From CATOSP01 sp965216155 (GTDB taxonomy: Bacteria; Chloroflexota; Dehalococcoidia; Lucifugimonadales; UBA3495), in assembly GCA_965216155.1 (NCBI GenBank), contig CBDCFD010000007.1, positions 1,364,001 to 1,428,000 of the forward strand: 64,000 bases of DNA. Reading direction: 5' to 3'. Shown here in pieces: positions 16,616-25,629 of the stretch. A program made the translations under genes and the position numbers. The notes below the pieces were generated by a model. That model saw only the letters and a list, made by a program, of their open reading frames with translations, was not told the origin of the DNA and did not search any database. Each line of letters starts with the position of its first letter. The first letter of the stretch is position 1.

Positions 16616-17266
16616 TCAGCCTCCAAGCATGTGAATGACAGCCCCGCTAGCCAGAGGGATGGTCAGGTTGTCATCCAGGGGGATTGGTAGAATCTCCACA
16701 ATTGCCGCTGTGACCGCTCCCACCACGAGCCCCCAGCCAAACGGGGACGCGCCCGTCCATACGAGGCCGGCGCATACCGCCAGGGCTGCAATCACGAACG
16801 CCAGAGTTCCTCCCGGCGACTTGCCGAAGACCCGCGGCCCTGGAAGCCGCGTCCCCACAAGCGCCGCTATCGGGTCGCCCAGCGACAGAAACAGCATCGC
16901 CGCCGCCGCCACGTGCTTGTCAAACACCAAGAAGGCAATTAGCCCGGCGATCAACATGAAGGTCGCGCCGGTGACCTTGCGTTCCTCTGTCGTCTTTAGC
17001 AGGGAGCTGAACAGCACGAGGAGCCGGCTGTTAACCCGTGTCGAACGAAACCGCACCAGTTCCAGCACAACCCCAAGCGCCGCCAGCGCGGCCAGCGCCG
17101 GTATGAAGTAGGCATGGGGCAGGATTAGGCCGCCCACCGGGATTGAGGACCCGGCAATGATGTGAAAAACCCGCCTCAACACTGGAGGCGGGGGCGAGTC
17201 CGGGGGAGGCTTTCGGCTCAGACTGGACACTGCTTGATGAATCATCCCGCCCTGGCTAAGCCTCAT
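16616..17266 (-). CDS. Polyprenol/phytol/dolichol kinase-type membrane protein
   Basis: The protein has about six hydrophobic segments and the signatures of the CTP-dependent dolichol/phytol kinase family: EERKVTGATFMLIAG, SLGDPIAALVGTRLP with GKSPGGTLAF, and EILPIPLDDNLTIPLASG. Known members phosphorylate long-chain isoprenoid alcohols in the membrane. Whether the substrate here is phytol, dolichol or another polyprenol is open. ATG 17266 or ATG 17245 (preceded by AGGGCGGG) are the likely starts. No neighbouring gene suggests a pathway. Confidence 0.78.
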   Translation of the reverse strand: MRLSQGGMIHQAVSSLSRKPPPDSPPPPVLRRVFHIIAGSSIPVGGLILPHAYFIPALAALAALGVVLELVRFRSTRVNSRLLVLFSSLLKTTEERKVTGATFMLIAGLIAFLVFDKHVAAAAMLFLSLGDPIAALVGTRLPGPRVFGKSPGGTLAFVIAALAVCAGLVWTGASPFGWGLVVGAVTAAIVEILPIPLDDNLTIPLASGAVIHMLGG

Positions 17267-17308
17267 GGCTGAAATCAATTACAGGCCGGATTGGGGATAA
17301 GGCGCCCG

Positions 17309-17908
17309 CTAGGCAGGCGGGTTGAAGTCGATGGTCAGCGAATCGCCGGCGCGCCACCGGAAACTGCGAAACCTGGTCTCCTTCGGCGCTTCAAACACCA
17401 TCCAACCGTCCAACCCCGTGTTCTTCTTTAGCTCGAAGGGACCGTTGATGAATCCCCTGCTGGGCGCGAAAGTACCGTCTTGCTCCAGTTCTAGGACTTG
17501 CGCCGAGCGGTCGCCCCTTGCCGGAGGACCATCTACGACTTCCACACGCTCATTGACTTCTATGGGGAAATACTTCTCCGAATCGAAGTCTCTAAGCTCC
17601 GCCCCCCGCTTGTTTACGTTGATGATGGCACTGGTCGCAGTGTGGTTCTCCACCTTCAAATGCACCGCCACAAGCTCTAGGTCCGCTTCCGACGGAGCCA
17701 ACCGTACATACTGCAAGGCATCCGCTTCGCCCAGCGTGGCATATCTAAGCTCCGGTAGTCGGTGCATATTCACCACGCTAATAACCAGGGTCCTACCCTG
17801 GAAATACTGGCCGAACTGGGCGGGACGGTCCGCACAGGCGGAGACCGATATGGCCGCCAACAGCAGCAATAGGACAGGGGCGATGGTGGCAAAACGCGCG
17901 ATGCTCAC
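17309..17908 (-). CDS. Secreted lipoprotein, DUF4352-like
   Basis: A signal peptide with lipobox SVSAC (lipid-bearing Cys25) is followed by about 170 residues of predicted beta sandwich. The pattern VAVHLKVENHTATSAIINVN and the ending WRAGDSLTIDF resemble DUF4352 or telokin-like lipoproteins, which sit on the outer face of the membrane and have no known enzymatic role. Cysteine desulfurase lies upstream on the same strand, 31 bases away. Confidence 0.6.
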   Translation of the reverse strand: MSIARFATIAPVLLLLLAAISVSACADRPAQFGQYFQGRTLVISVVNMHRLPELRYATLGEADALQYVRLAPSEADLELVAVHLKVENHTATSAIINVNKRGAELRDFDSEKYFPIEVNERVEVVDGPPARGDRSAQVLELEQDGTFAPSRGFINGPFELKKNTGLDGWMVFEAPKETRFRSFRWRAGDSLTIDFNPPA

Positions 17909-17939
17909 GGGGTTATCTCTCAGGATCAGTAGATGAAGC

Positions 17940-19133
17940 TTATGCGCCGGTTGATGTCAGAGAAGGTAGCTGCCGGAGTTGGGGGACAAGCCTGTCCAGC
18001 ACTTCCAGCAGATACTCAATCTCCTCTTGCGTATTATCTTTACCCAGGGTCACTCTTAGGCTCCCCCTGGCCAATTCCGCGGATTGCCCCAGAGCCAACA
18101 GTACGTGGGACGGCTCCAGCGAACCGGAGCTGCATGCACTCCCGCTGGAAGCCGCGATCCCAGCCGTATCGAGGCCGAGTAAGACCGCCTCTCCCTCCAC
18201 GCCTTCAAACGAAAAGTTCACGTTGTTCGCCAACCGGTCCGTTGGGTGGCCGTTGAGGTAACACCGGGGAATACTGGCCAGAACGTGCTCGACGGTCCGG
18301 TCCCGCAGCGCCGCGCAATGCGCGCCAACCTCCTCCCTGCGGGCGTTGGCTTCCTCCAGGGCCAAAGAAAGGCCGACGACTCCGGGAATGTTCTCCGTGC
18401 CGGACCGCCGCTCCCGCTCTTGACCGCCGCCCAGCAGCAGCGGAAGGAACGGCGTCGCCCTGCGGATGTAGAGCACACCCGTACCCTTGGGGCCGTAGAA
18501 CTTGTGCCCCGACAGGCTGAGCATATCCACGCCCAATCTTCGGACATTCAGGTCCAGGAAACCGGCTGCCTGGACCGCGTCTGTGTGCATCACGATGGTG
18601 CGGTCAAGCTCGTTGGCTCTCCGCCGTACAGCTTCGGATATCTCGGCGATGGGATTGATCGTCCCGATCTCGTTGTTGGCGTACATCACCGAGACGAGAG
18701 TTGTTCTGTCCGTAATAGCGTTGTACACCTGCTCCGCCTGCACCATCCCGAAGTCGTCTACCGGCAGATAGGTGACCTCGGACCCCAGGTTTTCCAGGGC
18801 TTGGCATGCGTGCAGGACGGCATGGTGTTCCACACTGGAGGTGATAACGTGGTTCCCCGTCTCCTGTAGAGCGGTGGCCGCACCGTAGACGGCGGCGTTG
18901 TCCGACTCCGTTCCGCCGCCTGTAAACACCACCTCGCCATTGCGGCAATTGAGCACGCGGGCAACCCGCTCCCGGGCTTCGTCAAGGGCGTAGCGCGCCT
19001 CTTGCCCGGCAGCATGAATGCTCGACGGGTTCCCGTACAGCTCGGTGAAGTAGGGCATCATCGCTTCCAGCACCCGCGGGTCGGTGGGCGTTGTCCCGGC
19101 GTGGTCCAGATATACGAACCCTCTTGGAGGCAT
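17940..19133 (-). CDS. Cysteine desulfurase (NifS/IscS family)
   Basis: This PLP enzyme removes sulfur from cysteine for Fe-S cluster and thio-cofactor assembly. Visible motifs are YLDHAGTTP at the start, ESDNAAV, SSVEHHAVLHAC, the PLP Lys in LSGHKFYGPKG, RSGTENIPG, and the persulfide Cys loop SSGSACSSGS. The extended ACSSGS loop is the IscS/NifS type rather than SufS. ATG 19133 is preferred over ATG 19151 because GAGGTC precedes it and homology starts there. No iscU or thiI gene is adjacent. Confidence 0.93.
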   Translation of the reverse strand: MPPRGFVYLDHAGTTPTDPRVLEAMMPYFTELYGNPSSIHAAGQEARYALDEARERVARVLNCRNGEVVFTGGGTESDNAAVYGAATALQETGNHVITSSVEHHAVLHACQALENLGSEVTYLPVDDFGMVQAEQVYNAITDRTTLVSVMYANNEIGTINPIAEISEAVRRRANELDRTIVMHTDAVQAAGFLDLNVRRLGVDMLSLSGHKFYGPKGTGVLYIRRATPFLPLLLGGGQERERRSGTENIPGVVGLSLALEEANARREEVGAHCAALRDRTVEHVLASIPRCYLNGHPTDRLANNVNFSFEGVEGEAVLLGLDTAGIAASSGSACSSGSLEPSHVLLALGQSAELARGSLRVTLGKDNTQEEIEYLLEVLDRLVPQLRQLPSLTSTGA

Positions 19134-19198
19134 ATATGACCTCAAAGCCATTCAGCAATCAAACGGCGCACCCGGTATTCCAATTGGCGCCCGTCCAC

Positions 19199-19207
19199 AT
19201 TCTAGCA
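19199..19207 (-). promoter_or_regulatory. Extended -10 promoter element (TGCTAGAAT) of the cysteine desulfurase gene
   Basis: TGCTAGAAT on the minus strand lies about 65 bases before the ATG at 19133, just after the end of the M50 protease gene. It matches the recurrent TGNTAGAAT pattern. Confidence 0.4.
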
Positions 19208-19213
19208 TAGCGC

Positions 19214-20353
19214 CTATGATTTTCGCTTATACCGCCCTTTTCCCAGCACGCGGCGGGAGAACCCCATGATCTCATCCCGCCCCACAAGCCCCAGCAACTC
19301 GCCATCCCGCAACACGGGAATCTTGTCTTGCTTGCCCGTCTGTACTCGTTCCACAGCGTCTGAAATCGTGTCGTCCGGCGCCAACCAGGGCATGCTCCGG
19401 ATCGGCTGCATAATGCGCGATAGGGGCGCCGCCGGCGCTGAGCTCCGGGCCGCCTGGGCGAGTAGCCGCCGGGTCAGAAGCCCAACCACCTTGCCATCCG
19501 TAGAGACCATGACCAGGTCGTCGTGACGGGCCAGCCCTTGCCCTACCAACGGAGAGTCCAGGGACGTCTCAGCGGGCAGGGTTCCCCATTCATTGGTCAT
19601 GACATCCGCCACACGGTAGGTCCTCAACCCTTCCCTGACCCTTTCCTGCCGGTAGGCCGCCGCCGCCGCCACAAACAGAAACGCGCCTATCAAGGCCATC
19701 CAAATGCCGGAAACCCCAAACTGCCGGAAATCTAGAACGGCCAGGCCCGCGCCGCCGAGGACCATAAGCGCCCCCATTCCCTGACCTACCCGGGCGGCAA
19801 TACGTGTCGCCAGCCAGTAATTGCCCGTAATTCCCCAGGCCGCCGCTCTTAGAATCCTTCCGCCGTCCAAGGGGAATCCTGGGAGCAGGTTGAATACCCC
19901 CAGCATCAAGTTGACGCCTATCAGAAGCCGGAGGGTGATCTCCAACGACGCACTGGTGTGTCGAAGGAGCAACCAGAACCCGAAGAAAATCAGGGCGAGA
20001 AGGATGCTGCTGACCGGCCCCACTACGGTAACTGCAAACTCGGTCGACGGCCGCCGCGCTTCGTGAGAGAGTTGGGAGACCCCGCCGAACAAGAACAAGG
20101 TAATCCTGTTTACCGGTATCCCTTTCTTGATCGCCAAAAGGCTGTGGGACAGTTCGTGGGCTACGACCGACGAGAAGAATAGCAGGGCGATGGCCACCGC
20201 CAATGCCCAACGGTGGGCGACGGACCACGTGGGGTAGAATTCACCGAATTGGTCCCCCAACATGTAGATGACCAACAGGAAAACAAAGATCCAGCTAAAG
20301 TTGATCTCTATTGGGATTCCGAATAGCTTGATCAGACGGATGGCTGGTCCCAT
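19214..20353 (-). CDS. Site-2 protease-type M50 metalloprotease with two CBS domains
   Basis: The 379-residue membrane protease has the zinc motif HELSH (His66, Glu67, His70) in a transmembrane helix and the third ligand Asp163 in NLLPGFPLDGGR. The last about 130 residues form two CBS repeats, each closing with a phrase such as VSTDGKVVGLLTRRLL and VLRDGELLGLVGRDEIMG. CBS-bearing M50 proteases are usually gated by adenine nucleotides and cleave membrane-bound regulators such as anti-sigma factors. An ECF sigma/anti-sigma pair exists at 53-55 kb but no link can be shown. Confidence 0.92.
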   Translation of the reverse strand: MGPAIRLIKLFGIPIEINFSWIFVFLLVIYMLGDQFGEFYPTWSVAHRWALAVAIALLFFSSVVAHELSHSLLAIKKGIPVNRITLFLFGGVSQLSHEARRPSTEFAVTVVGPVSSILLALIFFGFWLLLRHTSASLEITLRLLIGVNLMLGVFNLLPGFPLDGGRILRAAAWGITGNYWLATRIAARVGQGMGALMVLGGAGLAVLDFRQFGVSGIWMALIGAFLFVAAAAAYRQERVREGLRTYRVADVMTNEWGTLPAETSLDSPLVGQGLARHDDLVMVSTDGKVVGLLTRRLLAQAARSSAPAAPLSRIMQPIRSMPWLAPDDTISDAVERVQTGKQDKIPVLRDGELLGLVGRDEIMGFSRRVLGKGRYKRKS

Positions 20354-20440
20354 TCGAGCAGCACCCGGGCCACGAGGGCCTTCAATTACAAATACAAAGC
20401 TAGAGTTGGCAAATACGCCACCGGGTACCCTGGGGTGTTA

Positions 20441-20466
20441 CCCACCGCCGTCAATAGGGCGGTGGG
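20441..20466 (-). terminator. Hairpin terminator overlapping the speB stop codon
   Basis: CCCACCGCC and GGCGGTGGG form a 9-bp perfect stem with an 8-base loop that contains the speB stop codon. No strong U-run follows. Confidence 0.5.
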
Positions 20467-21359
20467 TCAATAGGCCGGTTGGTAGCGTAAGCCACGACTT
20501 TATATACTAGCTTGGCCGCGGTGTAGGAACAAGCTGCCGGTCCATCACCCGGAGACAGCTCGCACACGTCGAAACCCACGATCTTTTTGGTCTCGGCTAC
20601 ACCTCTCAACAGCCTCGTCATCTGGCGCCAATCCAACCCTCCCGGTTCGGGAGTGCCCACTGCCGGCATGAGAGCCGGATCGAAGGCGTCCAGGTCAATG
20701 CTGACGTAGACCGTGGGGCTAAGCTGATCGCTGATCCTCCGAAGCAACTCGTTCCCGTCGTCCTCGGGAGGCCAGGAGAACACCGGGAGCGAATTATCCC
20801 TGAGAAAGTCCCGCTCTTCCAGGCACAGGCTACGCACACCCACTAATACGAGAGGGCAGACTTCCTGGATTCGCCGGGCCCCGGACGCATGGCCCCAGGA
20901 AGTCCCCATATATGTGTCGCGCATGTCTGCATGTGCGTCAATATACAGGACCGACAGATCGGGGTACGCTTCCGCGTGGGCCTGGACCGAACCGGCGGTG
21001 ATGGAATGTTCCCCGCCCAATACGCCCACGACTCTGCCCTCTTGAATGTACCCCGCCACTGCTTGCCGGACTCGCTGCGCCATCGCCTCCGGTCCCCCCA
21101 TGTGTGGTTCCAGCGACGGTGTGGTGTGAATCCCCAACTGGGAAACATCCGAATCCAACTCGCAGTCGTAATCCTCTAGACCGTATGAGGCGTCGATGAT
21201 CGCATTGGGTCCGTCCCTCGCTCCAGACCGGAAAGACGTAGAGCTATCATATGGCACCGGTATGAGGACGGCCCTTGCGGATTCGAGGTTGGAGGCCTCA
21301 GCGTCGAGGGCCAGAAAATTGCGGGGAATCCATAGAGACTCCACAGGTTCAGTCGCCAT
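20451..21359 (-). CDS. speB: Agmatinase / ureohydrolase
   Basis: The protein has the three binuclear-manganese motifs of the arginase/agmatinase family: GVLGGEHSITAG, YIDAHADMRDTY, and VSIDLDAFDPALMPAVGTPE. The last reads GTPEPGG, the agmatinase-type rather than arginase-type pattern. It would hydrolyse agmatine to putrescine and urea. The ATG at 21359 lies inside the end of speD (overlap 11 bases), so the two are translationally coupled; a longer GTG start at 21428 would extend into speD and is less likely. Agmatine supply (speA) is not in the window. Confidence 0.88.
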   Translation of the reverse strand: MATEPVESLWIPRNFLALDAEASNLESARAVLIPVPYDSSTSFRSGARDGPNAIIDASYGLEDYDCELDSDVSQLGIHTTPSLEPHMGGPEAMAQRVRQAVAGYIQEGRVVGVLGGEHSITAGSVQAHAEAYPDLSVLYIDAHADMRDTYMGTSWGHASGARRIQEVCPLVLVGVRSLCLEERDFLRDNSLPVFSWPPEDDGNELLRRISDQLSPTVYVSIDLDAFDPALMPAVGTPEPGGLDWRQMTRLLRGVAETKKIVGFDVCELSPGDGPAACSYTAAKLVYKVVAYATNRPIDPPPY

Positions 21360-21780
21360 GGGGTCCCGTATTTCCTGCCTGCAGGGAGGCGCGCTGCTTC
21401 TGCACTTCGGACATTCCCTGACGGCCATCGAGCCATTCCAACCCCCGGTCCAGGAGCCAGGTCTTGACTTCCCCTAACTGGAACAAATCCTTGGCTTCCG
21501 CGAGGGCGCGTTCGTGATCGAAGGGTTGGCAAGAGAACATGTCGATGTTCACGTAATCGCGGTGCGGAAAAGTATGGACGCTAATGTGGCTTTCCGCTAT
21601 TATGACGAACCCGGAAACGCCGGAATCCTCGCTCTTCGGAGCTCTGTATTCCAGCACGTGGGGCTCCGTGATTCGGGTCATCCCCAGGGTGCCCGGACAA
21701 CTGGTAAGAAAGGTTCGGACCAGTTCTACATCCCACATCTTTCCGAAATCGCCTTGATACCCGTCGATGACCAGGTGCAT
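21349..21780 (-). CDS. speD: S-adenosylmethionine decarboxylase proenzyme
   Basis: The 143-residue protein is a bacterial-type pyruvoyl AdoMet decarboxylase. AESHISVHTFPHR holds the self-cleavage site Glu63-Ser64, whose Ser becomes the pyruvoyl group, and the catalytic His69. The product donates aminopropyl groups for spermidine synthesis. It is the promoter-proximal gene of speD-speB; together they supply putrescine and decarboxylated AdoMet, but spermidine synthase is not in the window. The C-terminal about 30 residues are longer than in typical short SpeD proteins. Confidence 0.92.
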   Translation of the reverse strand: MHLVIDGYQGDFGKMWDVELVRTFLTSCPGTLGMTRITEPHVLEYRAPKSEDSGVSGFVIIAESHISVHTFPHRDYVNIDMFSCQPFDHERALAEAKDLFQLGEVKTWLLDRGLEWLDGRQGMSEVQKQRASLQAGNTGPHGD

Positions 21781-21972
21781 CCTACCTCCTGTGGCTTACG
21801 TCCGAGCCAACCCGTGTTCTATCGGAATACCTGCACAGTCCCTATTCTTGGCAAGGCTGCAAGGTATAGACTATCATCTCTGGAGATTCCGAAGTATTTT
21901 CACGCAATAACCTAGCCGTTGCAACCCTCCTGCCGGGAAGACAGAGGACGACAGAGGACGACATTGGACTCA

Positions 21973-22911
21973 ATGATGATCCAGGCTACCGGCCTGACGC
22001 ATTTCTACGGCCCCAACCCGGCCATCGAAGACGTTAGCTTTGGCGTCAACAGGGGCGAAATCCTGGGGTTCCTGGGACCTAACGGGGCGGGCAAGACCAC
22101 TACCATGCGTATCCTCACCGGCTTTATGCCGCCGACAAGGGGCAAAGTCACCCTCGACGGCTACGACGTTGTGGAACAGTCCCTCGACGTCCGCCGCAGG
22201 GTCGGTTATTTGCCGGAAACGGTCCCGCTGTACACCGACATGACCGTCACCGGCTACCTTCGGTACATGGGTACCCTCCGCGGGATGCCTTCGCGGAACA
22301 TTAAGCGCCGCATCGAAGATGTGATCGACGTCTGCCGCTTGGACGACTACCGGTCCTCCTTGATCGCCAAACTGTCCAAGGGGTTCCGCCAGAGGGTGGG
22401 TATCGCTCAAGCGATACTTCACGAGCCCGACGTGTTGGTGCTGGACGAGCCGACTATCGGGATCGACCCGATCCAGGTGGTCGAGACACGCAGCCTGATC
22501 AAAGACCTGGGAAAGCAACAGACCGTCGTCCTCAGCAGCCACATCCTTCCCGAGGTCAGCATGATCTGCGAGCGTGTCTTGATAATCCACGAAGGACACA
22601 TCGTAGCCGAAGACACCCCGGCAAACCTTGCCGAGCGGCTCCAGGGCACGGACCTGCTCGAAGTTGAGATCGGAGGCCCCCCCGAGGAAGTTACCCCGGC
22701 CATCCGGGAGATCGAGGGTGTCGCCAGCGTCAGGCGCCGCTCCCTCGCCAACCGGGAGGTCTACACCGTGCGCCTGCTCCAGGGCGCGGACGTGAGAGAT
22801 GATATTTCCCGCACCGTCGTGGCCAGGGATTGGAGCCTGCTTAGTATGCAATCGGTGGGTATGACCCTCGAGGAGATTTTCCTCAGACTCACCACCGACG
22901 AGGAGAACTAG
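21973..22911 (+). CDS. ABC transporter ATP-binding protein (GldA/NosF type)
   Basis: It carries Walker A GPNGAGKTTTM, signature LSKGFRQRVG and Walker B VLVLDEPTIGID, followed by the H-loop SSHILPE. A C-terminal extension of about 90 residues is typical of ABC-2 drug/GldA-type ATPases. It energises the permease encoded next, 2 bases downstream. The start is placed at the paired ATGs 21973/21976, where homology begins. In Bacteroidota the equivalent GldA/F/G complex is linked to gliding; in other phyla the cargo is unknown. Confidence 0.88.
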   Translation: MMIQATGLTHFYGPNPAIEDVSFGVNRGEILGFLGPNGAGKTTTMRILTGFMPPTRGKVTLDGYDVVEQSLDVRRRVGYLPETVPLYTDMTVTGYLRYMGTLRGMPSRNIKRRIEDVIDVCRLDDYRSSLIAKLSKGFRQRVGIAQAILHEPDVLVLDEPTIGIDPIQVVETRSLIKDLGKQQTVVLSSHILPEVSMICERVLIIHEGHIVAEDTPANLAERLQGTDLLEVEIGGPPEEVTPAIREIEGVASVRRRSLANREVYTVRLLQGADVRDDISRTVVARDWSLLSMQSVGMTLEEIFLRLTTDEEN

Positions 22912-22913
22912 GA

Positions 22914-23639
22914 ATGCGCACGGTCCAGGCGGTGGCTTGGAAAGAAATCCAGATCTATTTCAGCAGCCCCACCGCCTACATAGTGGGGTTGATTTTCCTG
23001 GCGATGACGGGGGTCTTCTTCGCCAGAGACATCGTCCAGACCCAGGCAAACCCATTCCCGGAGGCTTCGCTTAGCGGGTTCTTCCAGGGCGCAACCATCA
23101 TCCTCATTCTCATGGCCCCTGCGCTGACCATGCGGCTTCTGGCCGAGGAGCAAAAGCTCGGCACCATCGAGCTTCTGCTCACGTCTCCGGTTAGAGACTG
23201 GGAGATCGTGGTAGGGAAATACATCGCCAGCCTGACCTTCTTGCTGGTAACGGTTGCGGCAACCGTCTACTACGTCATCCTGCTCGTAATATTCGCCGAC
23301 CCTGATCCCGGCCCCATGTGGGCCGGCTACCTGGGTCTGGTCCTCTACGGCGCAACGGCCCTATCTATCGGGATATTGGCCTCGACCCTCACCAGTAACC
23401 AGATCGTCGCCGCCGTCGTAGCTATGGGTATCCTGTTGGTCTTGTATTTCACCGACTTTGCGGCCGGTACTTTGACTGGGCTCCCCGCCGCAATCGTCCA
23501 GGAGATTGGAATCAAGAGCCACTTCGACGATTTCGACCGAGGTGTGATCGATACCAAACACGTGGCCTACTACCTGATTGTCACGGCCTTCTTCCTTTTC
23601 CTGACCATTCGCGCTCTCGAATCGCGACGGTGGAGGTAG
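22914..23639 (+). CDS. ABC-2 type permease (GldF-like)
   Basis: The 241-residue protein has six hydrophobic helices. Between them, LTMRLLAEEQKLGTIELLLT and SPVRDWEIVVGKY is the strongly conserved ABC-2/GldF coupling segment. It forms the membrane channel for the ATPase upstream. It is separated from its neighbours by 2 and 1 bases, so the three ABC genes are one operon. Confidence 0.88.
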   Translation: MRTVQAVAWKEIQIYFSSPTAYIVGLIFLAMTGVFFARDIVQTQANPFPEASLSGFFQGATIILILMAPALTMRLLAEEQKLGTIELLLTSPVRDWEIVVGKYIASLTFLLVTVAATVYYVILLVIFADPDPGPMWAGYLGLVLYGATALSIGILASTLTSNQIVAAVVAMGILLVLYFTDFAAGTLTGLPAAIVQEIGIKSHFDDFDRGVIDTKHVAYYLIVTAFFLFLTIRALESRRWR

Positions 23640-23640
23640 C

Positions 23641-25578
23641 ATGAGCGAGCAGCGCACAGACCGGGCGGGTGACTGGAGGCGGCGCAGACGCCCCTCTGGC
23701 GAGCCCGAAACGGCGGTTATCACACCTGACCAGCCCGAGGACACGGGTGCCCGGCCGGGCGGCGAGGTAGTCCTCTCCAAGACCATGTTCAGTTTTCTGG
23801 AACCCGCGCTTAACCGCATCGGTTCCTTCTCGGCTCCCCTGGTCATTGCCGGCGTGGCCGCGTTGGCCTGCGGCGTTATTCTCTTGGCTTTCGTCAGTTC
23901 AATGCGGCTGTATGCCTACATTTTGATCGGGATGGGAGCCGGATTCATCGCCCTCGTTGTCTTGATCCAGTTGAGCGCGGTGGCCGCCGCGTTCTTTAGC
24001 AGGACGGGGCGGTACGGCGCAAACGCGGCGGTGATGATGGTCGCGTTTACTGGCATTATTCTGGTCATCGGGGTCATTACCTTCGAGAACAACAAAAGGA
24101 TCGACCTGACCGCGACAAACCAGTTCAGCCTGGCGGAACGCACCCAGCACATCTTGGAAGACCTGGAAGAACCTGTGCATGCCATCGCTTTCTACAAGGA
24201 CAGCAGGCGCCCAGACCTCGATACGATCGTCCGCCGCTCCCGGGTCGAGGAGACCTTCCGGGACTTCCGGTCCGCCCGCGCCAGTAAATTTTCCTATGAG
24301 TTTAAGGACCCCGACCTGACGCCGGATATAGTCCGCTCCTACTTCGGCGAGACCCCGGCGGCTTTCGTCAACCAGTCGGTGGTTCTGGAAGGTGTGAACA
24401 CCGGGATTGTCCACACCATTGAACCCTCAGACAGGAGCTTCACCCAATTCGAGCAGGAGCTTGTCAGCGGGATCCTGGTTGTATCGGGACAAGAACAGAA
24501 GACAGTCTACTTCCTCGAAGGCCACGGCGAGCGCAACATCAATAGTTCCTTGGACGAGGGTTACAAGGACGTCGCCCAATGGCTGGGCGGGGAAAACTAC
24601 AGGGTCGAAACCCTTCGGTGGGGCCTCGACGACGAGGACGTAAGCGTCCCCGACGGGACGTGCCCCGAAGGCGCTGCCGCCGCGGACTGCCCCCCTGAAG
24701 CCGCCATGATCGTCATAGCCGGGCCAAAGTTCGAGCTTCCCGAGGCCCACCAGGCCGCGTTGGACCGCTATCTGAGCGGTGAGCAGTACAACGATCAAGG
24801 GCAGTTCGTAAGCTACAAGGGCGGGCGTCTGATCTTCCTGGCCGAGCCCGATACCCCAGACTCTTTCATGGTCTTCCTGGCCCGCTGGGGCGTAATCACC
24901 CTGCCGGGCTACATCCTAGACGAGGAACGTTCGCCCAAAGGCCAGCCACGCACACTGAAATTGCGGGCCTTCAATCTTCTTGACCTTCCCCAGGAGATGA
25001 TTCCACAGGTGCCCCAGGCAATCCTGCAGACCCTCCTCGGAATCACTTCACCCAAGGGAAAACCCCTGGGAGACACATACATGCCCGGAGCGACCGCTTT
25101 CGAGATCTTGAGCGACAATCAGCGGATACTCATACCCCTTGGCTTGACCTCGCAGGGAAGTTACCTGATAGACGACATACAGAGGACCGAGCCAATCAAG
25201 GGCGAGGGGGAAGACGCGGACCCGAAACGCGAATTCGCCCCCGTCGTGTACCTCCAGGCGGTAGTCCCCTTTGGCGTGCAGCCAAAGACCCCTTCCGCAC
25301 AGAGCCAGTTGGGGAGCCTGATCGCCTTCGGAGACTCCGACTTTCTGACCAACAGCTCTCTGGCGACGGGCCGCGGCAGCGGTGTGGACTTCTTCCTTAA
25401 CTCCGCCAATTACATGCTGGGGGATTTCGCCCTGGAGTCTATCCGCGCCAAGGCGCTGACCTTCCGTGAGCTGAACCTGGACCTCAACGAGGAGCGTTTC
25501 GTTCAATGGACGTCCTGGCTATTCCTCCCGGGTCTCATGGGACTGATGGCCGCATTCGTGTGGTGGGTCCGGCGGTAG
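23641..25578 (+). CDS. GldG-like ABC transport auxiliary protein
   Basis: The 645-residue protein has an Arg-rich cytoplasmic start, three hydrophobic helices (about 65-150), a large extracytoplasmic part with the auxiliary-transport domain (VYFLEGHGERNINSSLDEGY; later LIFLAEPDTPDS and FGDSDFLTNSS), and a C-terminal helix ending VWWVRR. This order matches GldG/ABC_transp_aux proteins that work with a GldA ATPase and GldF permease. It follows the permease gene after one base. Its molecular role is undefined even in the best-studied relatives. Confidence 0.85.
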   Translation: MSEQRTDRAGDWRRRRRPSGEPETAVITPDQPEDTGARPGGEVVLSKTMFSFLEPALNRIGSFSAPLVIAGVAALACGVILLAFVSSMRLYAYILIGMGAGFIALVVLIQLSAVAAAFFSRTGRYGANAAVMMVAFTGIILVIGVITFENNKRIDLTATNQFSLAERTQHILEDLEEPVHAIAFYKDSRRPDLDTIVRRSRVEETFRDFRSARASKFSYEFKDPDLTPDIVRSYFGETPAAFVNQSVVLEGVNTGIVHTIEPSDRSFTQFEQELVSGILVVSGQEQKTVYFLEGHGERNINSSLDEGYKDVAQWLGGENYRVETLRWGLDDEDVSVPDGTCPEGAAAADCPPEAAMIVIAGPKFELPEAHQAALDRYLSGEQYNDQGQFVSYKGGRLIFLAEPDTPDSFMVFLARWGVITLPGYILDEERSPKGQPRTLKLRAFNLLDLPQEMIPQVPQAILQTLLGITSPKGKPLGDTYMPGATAFEILSDNQRILIPLGLTSQGSYLIDDIQRTEPIKGEGEDADPKREFAPVVYLQAVVPFGVQPKTPSAQSQLGSLIAFGDSDFLTNSSLATGRGSGVDFFLNSANYMLGDFALESIRAKALTFRELNLDLNEERFVQWTSWLFLPGLMGLMAAFVWWVRR

Positions 25579-25629
25579 TCCGGCCTCGATTCGGCCGATT
25601 TCAGTTGCGGCCAGGCTAGAGAACAAGAT